NCBI GenBank assembly: GCA_029262055.1
Contig: JAJDAD010000057.1
Span: 59,417 to 123,416, forward strand
From: Candidatus Zhuqueibacterota bacterium
GTDB taxonomy: Bacteria; Zhuqueibacterota; Zhuqueibacteria; Oceanimicrobiales; Oceanimicrobiaceae
Length of the DNA: 64,000 bases
Direction: 5' to 3'
Below the pieces are notes generated by a model, which had not been told where the DNA came from, ran no database searches, and saw only the letters and a program-made list of their open reading frames with translations. The stretch's first letter is position 1; every line of letters begins with the position of its first letter. Shown in pieces: positions 1-9,615 of the stretch. The translations under genes were made by a program, and so were the position numbers.

Positions 1-88
1 CGGGATTCCACTTCGTGAGGTTAGTCATCTATTTTGTTCTCCGGATCTGATTCAACCTGCTTATTCAAGTTAGCATATAGCTGTGGTC

Positions 89-1636
89 TTACTCCTCAGC
101 AAAGGAGCCTTCCGGCTCCTCCAATGTCAACCAACAGTAAATAAAACTGAGCGCCGCCCCGGCCGCGGTGACATAGAAAAATGTCTTGGCATCTACCAAC
201 GAAAACAGGACCAAATAGACAACTGCACCGACATTTCCGTAGGCACCAGCCATGCCGGCGATTTGTCCGGTCATGTTCTTTTTTATCAGGGGAATAATCG
301 CAAACGTTGCACCCTCGGCGCCCTGGACAAAAACCGAACACATAATCGTAATGAACACAGAGACGCCAAGCCACCAGATGCCATCAAACATCGGAACTAT
401 TTCCTGTACACCATTGCCATTGACAATGTCATACTTTGCGATATTGGCCATACAGAAAAACCCGATTGCAATGCCCATCATATAGATGAGCATTGTTCTC
501 TTTCTATTGGACATCTTGTCGGAAAGCAAACCACCGAGAGGACGGGCAAAGAGGTTGACGAATGCAAAGGAAGAGGCAATGATTCCTGCTAAAGTGGCAG
601 TCATTATGTAGTTCCCACCGGCATTCGTCAGATTCTTGAAAGTAGTCTCAAAAAACATCGGCAGCATGGAAACAACAGCTAATTCCGACCCGAAATTCGC
701 AAAATAAGTACTGTTTAGGGCCGCAACACTTCCCCAATGATACTTTTCGCTTTCCGGAACACCGGCTTTCAGGATAGGCAAGTTGACGTGCAAGACCTTA
801 GCCACATGGCCAATGAAGATAGTCACCAAAACAGCATAAATGATGTAAAGAATGGTCTCGCTTATTATTGGCACTCCTGCAACTTTAACTGTACCAAGCC
901 TCCAGGCCAGAACCCCCATTGCACCAACTAATGGAAAAGACCAGCCTATATATTGTAGAAGGTCCCAGTAGGAACTAACTGTCATTGGCTCGGCCTTCTT
1001 GACACCGACAAATTCCTTACCTTCGGGCATATCTTTGACGAGAAAGTAGTAGGCAACTCCATAAACTAGAGACACCAATCCGTTTACAAACAAAGCCCAA
1101 CGCCAGCTATCTTCTCCCAGATCAAACCATTTTGAAAAAACCGTCAAAGCAATCCAGGGCAAAGTCATCGCTGCCCAGGCTGAACCAAAATTCCCCCATC
1201 CAGCATAAAAACCCTCGGCGCGGCCAACCATTTTTGGTGGAAACCATTGAGCGACCATTCTGATGCCAATTACGAATCCGGCGCCGATGGAACCAAGAAC
1301 CAATCGTGAAATCAATAATTGCAGGAAGGTGTTCCCGAATGCAAAGAAGAACGCCGGCAATGCCATGCTAACCATCAGGGCCGAAAAAACAATACGCGGG
1401 CCGAAACGATCAATCAAGGCCCCAACTGCTATCCTTGCTGGAATTGTCAAAGCAACGTTGCAGATGAGCAAAATCTTAATATGTTCCCTGGTTAACCAAT
1501 CCAGGTTTCTTAGCATTGTTGTTGCCAACGGCGCCAGATTAAACCAAACGTAGAACGTGATAAAGAAAGCAATCCAGGTGTAGTGCAGTGTTTTTATACG
1601 CTCCTGGCTAAAGTCCAGTAATTCAGGCCTTTTCAT
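89..1636 (-). CDS. narK: NarK-type nitrate/nitrite MFS transporter
   Basis: Polytopic inner-membrane protein of 515 residues with about 12 hydrophobic segments, in the NarK/NNP branch of the major facilitator superfamily. It should import nitrate and/or export nitrite. The glycine-rich signature with the WFP motif around residues 115-155, typical of nitrate porters, is visible, and a second glycine/alanine-rich helix is near residue 440. It is the last gene of the nar cluster, 79 bp after narI. A cytoplasm-facing NarG needs nitrate uptake, so the position fits. Whether it is a nitrate/proton symporter (NarK1) or nitrate/nitrite antiporter (NarK2) cannot be told by eye. The ATG start gives a short basic leader before the first helix. 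Confidence 0.95.
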   Translation of the reverse strand: MKRPELLDFSQERIKTLHYTWIAFFITFYVWFNLAPLATTMLRNLDWLTREHIKILLICNVALTIPARIAVGALIDRFGPRIVFSALMVSMALPAFFFAFGNTFLQLLISRLVLGSIGAGFVIGIRMVAQWFPPKMVGRAEGFYAGWGNFGSAWAAMTLPWIALTVFSKWFDLGEDSWRWALFVNGLVSLVYGVAYYFLVKDMPEGKEFVGVKKAEPMTVSSYWDLLQYIGWSFPLVGAMGVLAWRLGTVKVAGVPIISETILYIIYAVLVTIFIGHVAKVLHVNLPILKAGVPESEKYHWGSVAALNSTYFANFGSELAVVSMLPMFFETTFKNLTNAGGNYIMTATLAGIIASSFAFVNLFARPLGGLLSDKMSNRKRTMLIYMMGIAIGFFCMANIAKYDIVNGNGVQEIVPMFDGIWWLGVSVFITIMCSVFVQGAEGATFAIIPLIKKNMTGQIAGMAGAYGNVGAVVYLVLFSLVDAKTFFYVTAAGAALSFIYCWLTLEEPEGSFAEE

Positions 1637-1715
1637 GGGTGGTTTCCAGTCATGATTTTATTCGAGGTTTTGGCTATGATTGCGCGATCGACATTGTCTC
1701 CGCAGGGAAGCCTTC

Positions 1716-2447
1716 TCACTTGTGTATTTTGAATTCCGGTGTACGAATCTTTTTCCGATCCCAGTTCCATCGCACGACCTGCGGTTTGCGCCAGAGGTAA
1801 GGATTTGGCACGACCAGAGCATGAACAAGCCGGGTGAAAGGAAACAAGAGGATAACAACAAAGGCGCCGATGATGTGCAGTTTAATCATGATCGGTAAAG
1901 GCGTCACATATGCAACTGCCGGATTGAACTTCACAATAGACCAAAGGTAGGGCGCAAGAGATGACGCAAACCAGGAACTACCCCAGCTATGGAAAATCGC
2001 GGTGAAGAGCCCGGTGCCGATCTGGAAAACCAGGATACCGATGACAAACCAGTCGGCGCCGGTGGTGACCATCTTGGTCCTCGCATCCGTGAGGCGGCGA
2101 ACAATAATGTTGATCAAACCGACAAGAGTGAAAATGCCACCAATAAATCCGGAGATTTCCAGGACATAAAGACGCAGTAAATTGCTGTTCCACTGCAGCA
2201 GTTGTCCGGGAAACAGAAAACCGAAAGCGTGTCCGGCAAGTACGATCAGCACGCCGTAGTGGAATGGCACCAGCGCCCAGAAATGCATCTTGTTTTCCAG
2301 GAATTGCGAGGATAAACTCGAATAGGTGAAGCCCTTACCCCGATACCGCTGAATGGTCACAAGGAAGAAGGTGAACAAAGCGAGGTACGGCAAAACCGTA
2401 AACCAGAACAGGTTCAGATAATCAAAGTAAATCGTGTTTTCAGCCAT
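1716..2447 (-). CDS. narI: Respiratory nitrate reductase gamma subunit (cytochrome b)
   Basis: Membrane anchor and quinol-oxidising diheme b subunit of the NarGHI complex, 243 residues with five hydrophobic helices. The four heme-b ligands are recognisable at H63, H73, H191 and H209. Their spacings of 10 and 18 equal those of E. coli NarI (H56/H66 and H187/H205). An in-frame upstream start at 2471 would overlap narJ. The ATG at 2447, four bases after the narJ stop, gives the usual N-terminus and is preferred. It should pass electrons from the quinone pool through NarH to NarG. Confidence 0.96.
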   Translation of the reverse strand: MAENTIYFDYLNLFWFTVLPYLALFTFFLVTIQRYRGKGFTYSSLSSQFLENKMHFWALVPFHYGVLIVLAGHAFGFLFPGQLLQWNSNLLRLYVLEISGFIGGIFTLVGLINIIVRRLTDARTKMVTTGADWFVIGILVFQIGTGLFTAIFHSWGSSWFASSLAPYLWSIVKFNPAVAYVTPLPIMIKLHIIGAFVVILLFPFTRLVHALVVPNPYLWRKPQVVRWNWDRKKIRTPEFKIHK

Positions 2448-2451
2448 GACA

Positions 2452-3063
2452 TTAGTCCGTAAAGTTCTCACTTAAGCCATTCACTACGCGGCCTGCAAGA
2501 AAATCTTGCTGATTGTTCAGCATTTTCAATGCAGGATGGGGAGCAACAATATTGTAGTTTTCCTTCAATATGGCCTGTAATCCTGCAATGACTCCAAAGT
2601 AGGGATTTGTCTCCTGCTTCTTAAAGCCGGCTGTGATTTTCTCAAGGGCAGGCAGCAAGTAGCTTTTCGCGAATTCGTGGGCATCTTCCGGCTCCAGATA
2701 TGTCAGCAGGTTCAGGCAGTTGCTGATGTGGTCCGGCAGCTCCCCTGATTCCGGCAGATTCTCTTCGGTCAGTGATTGCCGCATTTGTACCAAAAACTCG
2801 CCGCGTCTGTAATCCTCACCATACAGGTGCCAACCGACTTCCAAGCAACAGGCCGCATTCATATCGAATGTGCTGGTAAACAATTCTTCAACATCACTGT
2901 ATTTTGCCACTTGTACAAATTCAACAAACCCCGTGAGTTTGCCAATGTCCCCTGATTGTCTGGCAAGTGCTTCCTGCAAAAACGTCACGTCTGCCTGCAT
3001 GTCAATATCCGGGTAAGACAACAGACGTGCGAAGCGGACGAAGACCTCATTGTCATAAATCAT
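2452..3063 (-). CDS. narJ: Nitrate reductase assembly chaperone
   Basis: A 203-residue protein of the NarJ/TorD chaperone family. In studied systems it binds apo-NarG, controls molybdenum-cofactor insertion and prevents premature membrane attachment. The sequence is acidic and all-helical, and it keeps the family pattern of a DMNAACCLEVGWHLYGEDYRRGEFL-like central segment at about residues 67-90, abbreviated here to its GEDYRRGEFL core. It lies between narH (3 bp gap) and narI, the canonical GHJI order. It is not part of the finished enzyme. Confidence 0.93.
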   Translation of the reverse strand: MIYDNEVFVRFARLLSYPDIDMQADVTFLQEALARQSGDIGKLTGFVEFVQVAKYSDVEELFTSTFDMNAACCLEVGWHLYGEDYRRGEFLVQMRQSLTEENLPESGELPDHISNCLNLLTYLEPEDAHEFAKSYLLPALEKITAGFKKQETNPYFGVIAGLQAILKENYNIVAPHPALKMLNNQQDFLAGRVVNGLSENFTD

Positions 3064-3066
3064 GAT

Positions 3067-4557
3067 CTACGCCCCTCTCTCCGGCTCTTCCCGCAGCCCA
3101 AATCCAACCGATTGCTTGTACTCCAGCGGATCTTTCATCATTTCGATGGCTTCTTCCCGGTTAGACGGTGGGATGACAAATCGCTCATCAAAGGTGCAAA
3201 GCGAAGTTAAGTTGTAGATGCCCTCAGCCTCTTCGATCGAACAGTCTGCTTCGATGAGCATCTTCTTCGCGGCTTCCATCGCAATATCTCCGACCGTTAC
3301 AGCACGCCGGTATTGCCTAACCGCCATCTGCTTTTTCAGGGCGTAACGCAGCTTGCCGGTGTTGCCGGCAGAGAAGAGGTTCGCCAAAAACTCCATAGGC
3401 ACACGCGCCTTGTCAAAGTCGGGAAACAGGCCTTCATTCATATTTTTCTTCGCATCGCCGTCCATGGTGGTCATAACCGGCAACATGGGTGGCACATAAA
3501 ACAACATGGGCAACGTGCGGTATTCGATGTGAGGCGGTAGCGCAATACCCCATTCTTTGACAAACTTATAAACCGGAGACTTTTGCGCTGCTTCGATGAC
3601 ATGGTCATGCAGACCGTTTGACTGTGCACCTCTGATGACTTCCGGATCATGCGGGTCCAAAACCATGGCACGGTGTGCTTCCACCAACTCGTCATCTGGT
3701 GTGTTGGCAACATCCTCGATCATGTCGGCGTCATAAAGCAGGACGCCAAGATAGCGAATGCGTCCGACACAAGAATGAAAGCATGCCGGGGCCTGTCCGG
3801 ATTCGATGCGCGGAAAACAGAGAATACACTTTTCAGATTTTCCAGTCTGCCAGTTGTAGTAGGTTTTCTTATAAGGACAGGCAGCAACGCAGGAGCGCCA
3901 ACCCCGGCAATTCTCCTGGTCAATCAGCACGATGCCGTCTTCGCCGCGTTTGTAGAGTGCACCCGAAGGACAGGAGGCCACGCAACTCGGGTTAAGACAG
4001 TGGTTACAAATCCTCGGGAAATAAAAGAAGACCAATCGTTCGATGGCAAACAACTGTGCTTTCTGCTCTGCCGTAAGATTTTTAAAGTTGGGATCGTTTT
4101 GAGCGTAAACCGGAGAGCCACTCAGGTCATCATCCCAATTGGGTCCGGCCTCGATGTCCATGGGATTGCCGGTGACCATGGAAACAGGCCTCGCAGTCGG
4201 TTGATCATTGCCTTCCGGTGCGTTGAACAGCTCGTCGTATTTGTAAGTCCAGGGTTCGTAATAGTCGTTCATGCTTGGCTGATGCGGGTGATGAAAAATA
4301 TTGGAAACGACGCGTCCCTTGCCGGTGGACCTCAGATTTATGGAGCCATTTTTTTTCTCCCAACCACCTTTATACTTTTCCTGATCTTCCCACTTTGTCG
4401 GGAAACCGGTGCCGGGTTTGGTCTCCACATTGTTCCACCACATGTACTCGGTGCCTTTGCGGTCGGTCCAAATATTCTTGCAAGCGATGCTACAAGTATG
4501 GCAACCGATACACTTGTCCAGATGAAAAACCATTGAGATTTGCGACCTGACATCCAT
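3067..4557 (-). CDS. narH: Respiratory nitrate reductase beta subunit (Fe-S)
   Basis: Electron-transfer subunit of 496 residues (E. coli NarH is 512). Cysteine clusters visible are C16/C19/C22/C26, C184/C187/C192/C196, C217/C223/C227 and C244/C247/C259/C263. In the third group a tryptophan (W220, in CRGWRSC) replaces the fourth cysteine. In NarH this is the hallmark of the single [3Fe-4S] centre beside three [4Fe-4S] centres. It bridges NarI hemes to the NarG FS0 cluster on the cytoplasmic side. No signal peptide is present. A GGATA ribosome-binding site sits just upstream of the ATG. Confidence 0.97.
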   Translation of the reverse strand: MDVRSQISMVFHLDKCIGCHTCSIACKNIWTDRKGTEYMWWNNVETKPGTGFPTKWEDQEKYKGGWEKKNGSINLRSTGKGRVVSNIFHHPHQPSMNDYYEPWTYKYDELFNAPEGNDQPTARPVSMVTGNPMDIEAGPNWDDDLSGSPVYAQNDPNFKNLTAEQKAQLFAIERLVFFYFPRICNHCLNPSCVASCPSGALYKRGEDGIVLIDQENCRGWRSCVAACPYKKTYYNWQTGKSEKCILCFPRIESGQAPACFHSCVGRIRYLGVLLYDADMIEDVANTPDDELVEAHRAMVLDPHDPEVIRGAQSNGLHDHVIEAAQKSPVYKFVKEWGIALPPHIEYRTLPMLFYVPPMLPVMTTMDGDAKKNMNEGLFPDFDKARVPMEFLANLFSAGNTGKLRYALKKQMAVRQYRRAVTVGDIAMEAAKKMLIEADCSIEEAEGIYNLTSLCTFDERFVIPPSNREEAIEMMKDPLEYKQSVGFGLREEPERGA

Positions 4558-4605
4558 TATGCTATCCTTTATGATTGCTCATGAGCGGGGTTCGGTAAAC
4601 TTCAA

Positions 4606-7600
4606 CTACCATTTCAATTCCGGAAGTTTCCGTATCAGAATATGCGTGTCACGATTGCAGCCTGTCGGCCCCCAATAATTGAAATGATAGGTGAATTGTC
4701 CATAACCACCGACCATCAAGTTGGGTTTGAGCCGCGTACGGGTCAGGCTATTGTGCCCACCAGCTCTACGGTTGCCACGGATGGGCGATTTGGGTACGGA
4801 GAATGTCCGCTCCGGTGAGTGGTAGATGATGCAGATGCCACGAGGAATGCGGGCGCTAACGCAGGCACGCGTGACCACAACACCATGGTCGTTGTAAACT
4901 TCCACCCAATCGTTGTCCTTGATATCGAGTTCTGCCGCATCTTTGTCATTCATCCAGAAAGGTTCGATGCCGCGCGAAAGCGTGGTCATCCGGTGATTGT
5001 CGCCATAAGTCGAGTGAATATGCCATTTGCCGTGCGGCGTCAGGTAGTTAAGCATCATGGACTTTTCGGCCTCATCAGTCCAGCGCAGGTCCGAGTATTG
5101 GGCAGGCGACGGCTTGGGTTTGTAGGTCGGCAAGTGCTCACCAAATTCGATATAGCCAGGATGATCGAGGTAGAAATGCTGCCGGCCGGTGAGCGTACGC
5201 CACGGCACCAGCTTCTCAACATTGTAAGTAAACGGTGCATAAGCGCGGCCATTCGTCACCAACCCTGACCACATGGGACTGTTGACAAATCGTCTCGGCT
5301 GTGCCTGCAAGTCCTGGTAAGTCGTTCTGACGTCCCTGGACTTCTCCACCAGGTCGGCCAGCGGCAAGCCAACTTTTTCTTCCATGTTCTTATAAGAACG
5401 GTGTGATAGCTCGCCGTTGGTTACAGTGGCGAGATGCAATATGGTGTTGCAGACCTCCTCGTCTTCGGCAAGCGAGGGATAGGTCGCGCCATCCCAGGTT
5501 TGAGTTGGACGCTCTGCAACCAATTCATCGTAAAAGTCTTCAATTGCGTATTTCGTGCCATGCGCTCCCAGGCCGTTCTTACGTACCAACGGTCCGTAAG
5601 AGATGAATTGCTTGTAGAGGTTCTTGTAGTCGCGCTGAACGACTTTCATACCCGGCATGGTTTTCCCGGGAATCGCTTCGACTTCACCGTCAATCCAGTC
5701 TTTGATTTCTGTCTGCGCAATTTCCGCGGGCGAGTCATGCGCTAGCGGCATGGTAACTAGGTCAGGCACTAAGTCAGGGAAGTGCTTTTCGGCCAGATCC
5801 GAGAATCTCTTCGCGATCTCTCTAAAAATCTCCCAATCGCTTTTAGACTCCCAGCACGGCGGCACGGCCTTCGAAAGCGGATGAATAAAACTGTGCATGT
5901 CGGTGGAATTCAAATCGGCCTTTTCATACCAGGTGGCTGCCGGCAAAACAATATCAGAGTAAAGCGCCGACGTGTCCATGCGGAAGTTCAAATCCACCAC
6001 CAGATCCATTTTGCCTACAGGCGCCTTGTCATACCAGGCGACCTCCTCAACCGAGCCTTTAGCAAACTCGTCATCAGCAACCGTGTTGGTGTGAGTCCCG
6101 AGGTAGTGTTTGAGGAAATACTCATGCCCTTTGGCGCTGGACATAAGTGCATTGCCGCGCCAGATATAAAAGACACGCGGCCAGTTCTTCGAGTTGTCCG
6201 GATCTTCAACTGAAAACTTCAATTTCCTTTTCTTCAACTGGTCAACCACATAGGCGATGACGTCTTCTTCTTTATCTGAACCGGTCGCCTTTTTTGCTTC
6301 CTCAACCAACTCCGTGGAATTTTGCTCGAATTGCGGATAGAACGGCAGCCAGCCGTTGCGAACAGCTTTGACTTGCGCATCCATGGTATGGCCGTGCGCC
6401 AGTTTGCCGTTCTTGCCATTTTCAGGAACTGTGTGATAATCGGTAAAAGATTTTTCATAGCGCCACTGGTCAGTGTTGACATAGTGCCAGCTCGGGGCAT
6501 TTTGCTGGCGGGAGGGTCCGTACCAGTCTTTCGCAAAGGCGATGGAGCCCCAGGACTCGCCAGGGGCGAGTTTTTCCTGACCCACGTAATGCGCCAGTCC
6601 TCCGCCATTGACGCCGACACAGCCGCAAAACATCAGAGCATGAATTCCGGCGCGATACATCAAATTGGCATGGTACCAGTGATTGATGCCGGCTCCGATG
6701 ATGATAGTGCACTTGCCATTGGTGTGCTCAGCCGTCGAGGCCCATTCCTGTGCAAAGCGGATGAGATCCTTGCGGGAGAGGCCCGTATATTTCTCCGACC
6801 AGGCCGGCGTGTAAACCGCGTTCTCGTCATCGTAGTTTTCCGGATAAGCTCCGCTCAGCCCACGAGGCACGCCATATTGCGCCATCAGCAAATCGTAAAC
6901 CGTAGCAACGGTAACTTCCCCTTTTTCAGTTTGAATCTTCTTGACCGGAACACCACGGTAAACACTCTCACCCTCGGCAAAATCGTCGAACCGGACCTGG
7001 ACTTCTCCGTCACTCTCTGAAAGAAAAGTCAACTCAGGATCGATCTCACTACCATCCAGGCCGTCTTTCAGTGTGAGGTTCCATTTGCCTTTCTCTGCTC
7101 CCCAGCGGTGCCCCACACTGCCCTGTGGCATTTTGACGGTCTTATCGGCCTTGTCCCACATCAGGAACTTCCATTCGCCATTTTCCTCATCAGCGTACTG
7201 TTTGACCCGGCCGGCCCGCAGCAATTGGCCGGCCTCGTAGTTTTCACCCTCTTTGTGCAATTCTACCAGAAAAGGGGAGTCAGTATATTTTTTGGTGTAG
7301 TCGATGAAATAGGGGACTTGCCTGTCGTGGTGGAATTCTTTCAATAGTACGTGATTGACCGCCATCCACCAGGCGCCATCCTGACCGGCATTGATGGACA
7401 TCCACTCATCAGCATATTTTGCTACTTGATTAAAATCCGGCGCAAAGACGTACATCTTGGTGCCGTTGTGGCGCGCTTCTGCTGCAAAGTGGCAATCCGG
7501 CGTACGCGTCATGTTCAGGTTCGAGCCTGTGACTGCCAACATCTTGGCGTTATACCAATCCGCCGACTCATTGACATCAGTCTGCTCTCCCCAGGTTTCC

Positions 7601-8244
7601 GGGGAAGCGTTGGGCAAGTCGCAGTACCAGTCGTAAAATGAAAGTGCCAGTCCGCCCATCAACTGCAGCATGCGGGCGCCGGAAGCGTAACTGATCATGG
7701 ACATAGCCGGAATCGGCGAAAAACCCGCTATCCGATCCGGGCCGTGCTTTTTGATGGTGTGAATATTGGCCGCTGCCATGATTTCCAGCACTGTGTCCCA
7801 ACTTGCCCGGCGGAAACCGCCTTTACCGCGCGCCTTTTGCCAGCGTTGGCGCGCTTCCGGATTCTCAACCAGAGAAGTCCAGGCCTCAACCGGATCTTCA
7901 TATTCGGATTTTGCTTTCTTCCAAAGGTCGAGCATGGCGCCACGGATATAAGGATACTTGACCCGCAGCGGACTGTATAAGTACCAGGAATAGGAAATTC
8001 CGCGTTGACAGCCCCGCGGCTCGTATGGCGGTAAACCGTGCTCCAGCATCGGGTAATCCAACCCCTGCATTTCCCAGGTGACAATGCCGTCTTTCACATG
8101 AATATCCCAAGTGCAGCTTCCGGTGCAGTTTACCCCGTGTGTGCTGCGGACTACTTTATCATACTGCCAGCGATTGCGGTAGAATTGTTCCCAGCTTCTC
8201 TGCTTCGGGGTGACATCGTCTCTAATCCACGATTTAACGCTCAT
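4606..8244 (-). CDS. narG: Respiratory nitrate reductase alpha subunit (Mo-bisMGD)
   Basis: Catalytic subunit of 1212 residues (E. coli 1247) that reduces nitrate to nitrite. The N-terminal FS0 cluster ligands H36, C40, C44 and C79 follow the Nar-type H-x3-C-x3-C-x34-C pattern. The molybdenum ligand is D250 within TRTPDCHF, equivalent to E. coli D222. No twin-arginine leader is seen at the N-terminus, so the active site should face the cytoplasm. That agrees with the co-encoded NarK. It is the second gene of the operon, 50 bp after the cytochrome gene, with a GGAA Shine-Dalgarno. Confidence 0.98.
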   Translation of the reverse strand: MSVKSWIRDDVTPKQRSWEQFYRNRWQYDKVVRSTHGVNCTGSCTWDIHVKDGIVTWEMQGLDYPMLEHGLPPYEPRGCQRGISYSWYLYSPLRVKYPYIRGAMLDLWKKAKSEYEDPVEAWTSLVENPEARQRWQKARGKGGFRRASWDTVLEIMAAANIHTIKKHGPDRIAGFSPIPAMSMISYASGARMLQLMGGLALSFYDWYCDLPNASPETWGEQTDVNESADWYNAKMLAVTGSNLNMTRTPDCHFAAEARHNGTKMYVFAPDFNQVAKYADEWMSINAGQDGAWWMAVNHVLLKEFHHDRQVPYFIDYTKKYTDSPFLVELHKEGENYEAGQLLRAGRVKQYADEENGEWKFLMWDKADKTVKMPQGSVGHRWGAEKGKWNLTLKDGLDGSEIDPELTFLSESDGEVQVRFDDFAEGESVYRGVPVKKIQTEKGEVTVATVYDLLMAQYGVPRGLSGAYPENYDDENAVYTPAWSEKYTGLSRKDLIRFAQEWASTAEHTNGKCTIIIGAGINHWYHANLMYRAGIHALMFCGCVGVNGGGLAHYVGQEKLAPGESWGSIAFAKDWYGPSRQQNAPSWHYVNTDQWRYEKSFTDYHTVPENGKNGKLAHGHTMDAQVKAVRNGWLPFYPQFEQNSTELVEEAKKATGSDKEEDVIAYVVDQLKKRKLKFSVEDPDNSKNWPRVFYIWRGNALMSSAKGHEYFLKHYLGTHTNTVADDEFAKGSVEEVAWYDKAPVGKMDLVVDLNFRMDTSALYSDIVLPAATWYEKADLNSTDMHSFIHPLSKAVPPCWESKSDWEIFREIAKRFSDLAEKHFPDLVPDLVTMPLAHDSPAEIAQTEIKDWIDGEVEAIPGKTMPGMKVVQRDYKNLYKQFISYGPLVRKNGLGAHGTKYAIEDFYDELVAERPTQTWDGATYPSLAEDEEVCNTILHLATVTNGELSHRSYKNMEEKVGLPLADLVEKSRDVRTTYQDLQAQPRRFVNSPMWSGLVTNGRAYAPFTYNVEKLVPWRTLTGRQHFYLDHPGYIEFGEHLPTYKPKPSPAQYSDLRWTDEAEKSMMLNYLTPHGKWHIHSTYGDNHRMTTLSRGIEPFWMNDKDAAELDIKDNDWVEVYNDHGVVVTRACVSARIPRGICIIYHSPERTFSVPKSPIRGNRRAGGHNSLTRTRLKPNLMVGGYGQFTYHFNYWGPTGCNRDTHILIRKLPELKW

Positions 8245-8294
8245 GCTATTTCCTTAAGAATTTGAATGCCAATGTCTAGTGGGTGACAGGGTGA

Positions 8295-9167
8295 TCATTT
8301 GTGATAACTCTCGCTCACCATTGGTTGCCTCACAGCACGGAAGCGCTTGTTCCAGAGCAAATCAAACAGAACCAGTAGAACCACTGCACCACCTATGCCG
8401 TAGAGTAGAAAATTTATCATAGCAGTGGCATTTTCAGGCTCATCTCTTTCGGTTTCATTTTTAAGAAAAGCCACCAGCGGCAGTACCTCTTCTTCATCGA
8501 TCGGGTATTCCTTAAAGATTGGATTCATCACCAAACTTGGAGGAGAAACCAACCAGGCGGATAGTCCTTTCCGGCCTTCCAGTCGAGCGTACGCACGGGT
8601 CAGGTTCAATCCAAGGCGTCCTCCACCTAGACCCTGCATGCTATTGACTGTGTGACAACCAACGCAGGAAGGTCCGCCATTTTTTAGTTTCATGGTGCCC
8701 AGAAAAAGCGCCCTGCCCTCCGCAATATCTTCGGGAAGCAGCGGCCGGTCGCTAATCTGTGTGCCTGCAAACTGCGACTTGTCAAGCTTGGACTCTTCAT
8801 CAATGAGATCGAGCAGCGCAACCGCCAGGTTGCGTGTCATGCCGGGAGAACGCGTCATCACGGCGCCCCGGGCTTCTTTCTGCAGCTTGGCCGAATATGG
8901 ATCGCCGCTTTTCAATACGCCCTCAGGATCCAGCATCCAGTTGATCAGCCAGTCCCGGGATTGTCTGTCTGCGAGGTTTTTCAAGTCCGGACCGGTCAAC
9001 CTGCCGCCACCAATTGTGTGGCAACTCGAGCAATTTTGCTTGAAGTACTCTGCTGGAACCTGGGCGGAAAGCAATGAACTAAAGAACAGCGGGAGCAGCA
9101 GAATAATCGTCCAGACCGATCCCGAAGCGCTTTTGGTCCCACGTCTCTTGACTGTGAATCGTCGCAT
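8295..9167 (-). CDS. Membrane-anchored diheme cytochrome c of the nar operon
   Basis: A 290-residue cytochrome with an N-terminal export signal (residues about 17-35, ending LLSAQ). Two c-type heme sites follow, C46-SS-C49-H50 and C168-VG-C171-H172, then a C-terminal transmembrane helix at about 250-272. An upstream in-frame start at 9413 would bury the signal sequence, so the ATG at 9167 is chosen. It heads the nar operon. A diheme cytochrome as first nar gene recalls the Thermus narC-G-H-J-I-K arrangement, where NarC is part of the electron path to or from Nar. Orthology to Thermus NarC is inferred from position and heme count only. Confidence 0.85.
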   Translation of the reverse strand: MRRFTVKRRGTKSASGSVWTIILLLPLFFSSLLSAQVPAEYFKQNCSSCHTIGGGRLTGPDLKNLADRQSRDWLINWMLDPEGVLKSGDPYSAKLQKEARGAVMTRSPGMTRNLAVALLDLIDEESKLDKSQFAGTQISDRPLLPEDIAEGRALFLGTMKLKNGGPSCVGCHTVNSMQGLGGGRLGLNLTRAYARLEGRKGLSAWLVSPPSLVMNPIFKEYPIDEEEVLPLVAFLKNETERDEPENATAMINFLLYGIGGAVVLLVLFDLLWNKRFRAVRQPMVSESYHK

Positions 9168-9615
9168 GATTACCTGAATTATTTGAATTTGAGAAGGATG
9201 GTATTGGGCGCTCATCTCACAATTTTCATGCCAGCGACCAGCACCTAAGCAGGGCTTCAACTCTTGCCAGTCATAAGCATCTAATTTTAATAAGTTAAGA
9301 AAGTCTCGTGACCGGAACTTGTTAGACGGCCCGGCACTTTGAGAATTGGGCAATTGGGTACGTGAGTATGCAGCGGGTTCAGGGGTTTTCTCCGTAAGAA
9401 TCAGGAAAAACAAATAGTTGGATAATGTATAGCCCGGTATGCAGTGGATCTGTTTTTGACGGAGGAAGCAGCCTCAGTCGATCTGGCAAGCGGAGATAAG
9501 TTGCCAGTCAGAAAGAAGTATCATTTGGGGGTGAAGCGGGATACTGGTGGAGAGTCGAAGGCAACGCAGCTATGCTGAAGGGTGAACCTGATTTATCATG
9601 TTCTCTTTGCGGCCT
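9168..9615. other. Nar operon upstream region
   Basis: A 448-bp stretch between the activator gene and the cytochrome gene with no convincing coding sequence. Besides the sigma54-like element it holds a short tandem repeat, AATTGGG at 9344-9350 and again at 9352-9358, about 115 bp upstream of the -24 box. That is a usual distance for an NtrC-type activator site, but assigning it as one is a guess. I see no FNR-type TTGAT-N4-ATCAA box. Confidence 0.5.
9218..9233 (-). promoter_or_regulatory. Candidate sigma54 (-24/-12) promoter of the nar operon
   Basis: Read on the minus strand the element is TGGCATG-AAAA-TTGTG. The sigma54 consensus is TGGCAYR-N4-TTGCW. The -24 half is perfect and the spacing is exact (GG-N10-GT), but the -12 half has GT where GC is usual. 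Transcription would start near 9207, giving a leader of about 40 nt before the cytochrome start at 9167. The next genes upstream encode an NtrC-type sigma54 activator and its kinase, which makes this site more credible. Confidence 0.55.

Noticed and set aside
104..119. GGAGCC/GGCTCC hairpin near the end of narK
   Set aside because: It lies inside the narK coding sequence and has no T-run on the transcribed side, so it is not a supported terminator.
3649..4536. Long open frame on the plus strand opposite narH
   Set aside because: It mirrors narH codon structure, has no family pattern, and narH is certain. Antisense shadow.
9255..9275. Second TGGCA-containing candidate sigma54 site upstream of the cytochrome gene
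   Set aside because: The GG to GC spacing is 11 instead of 10, and the -12 half does not match. The site at 9218-9233 is better.
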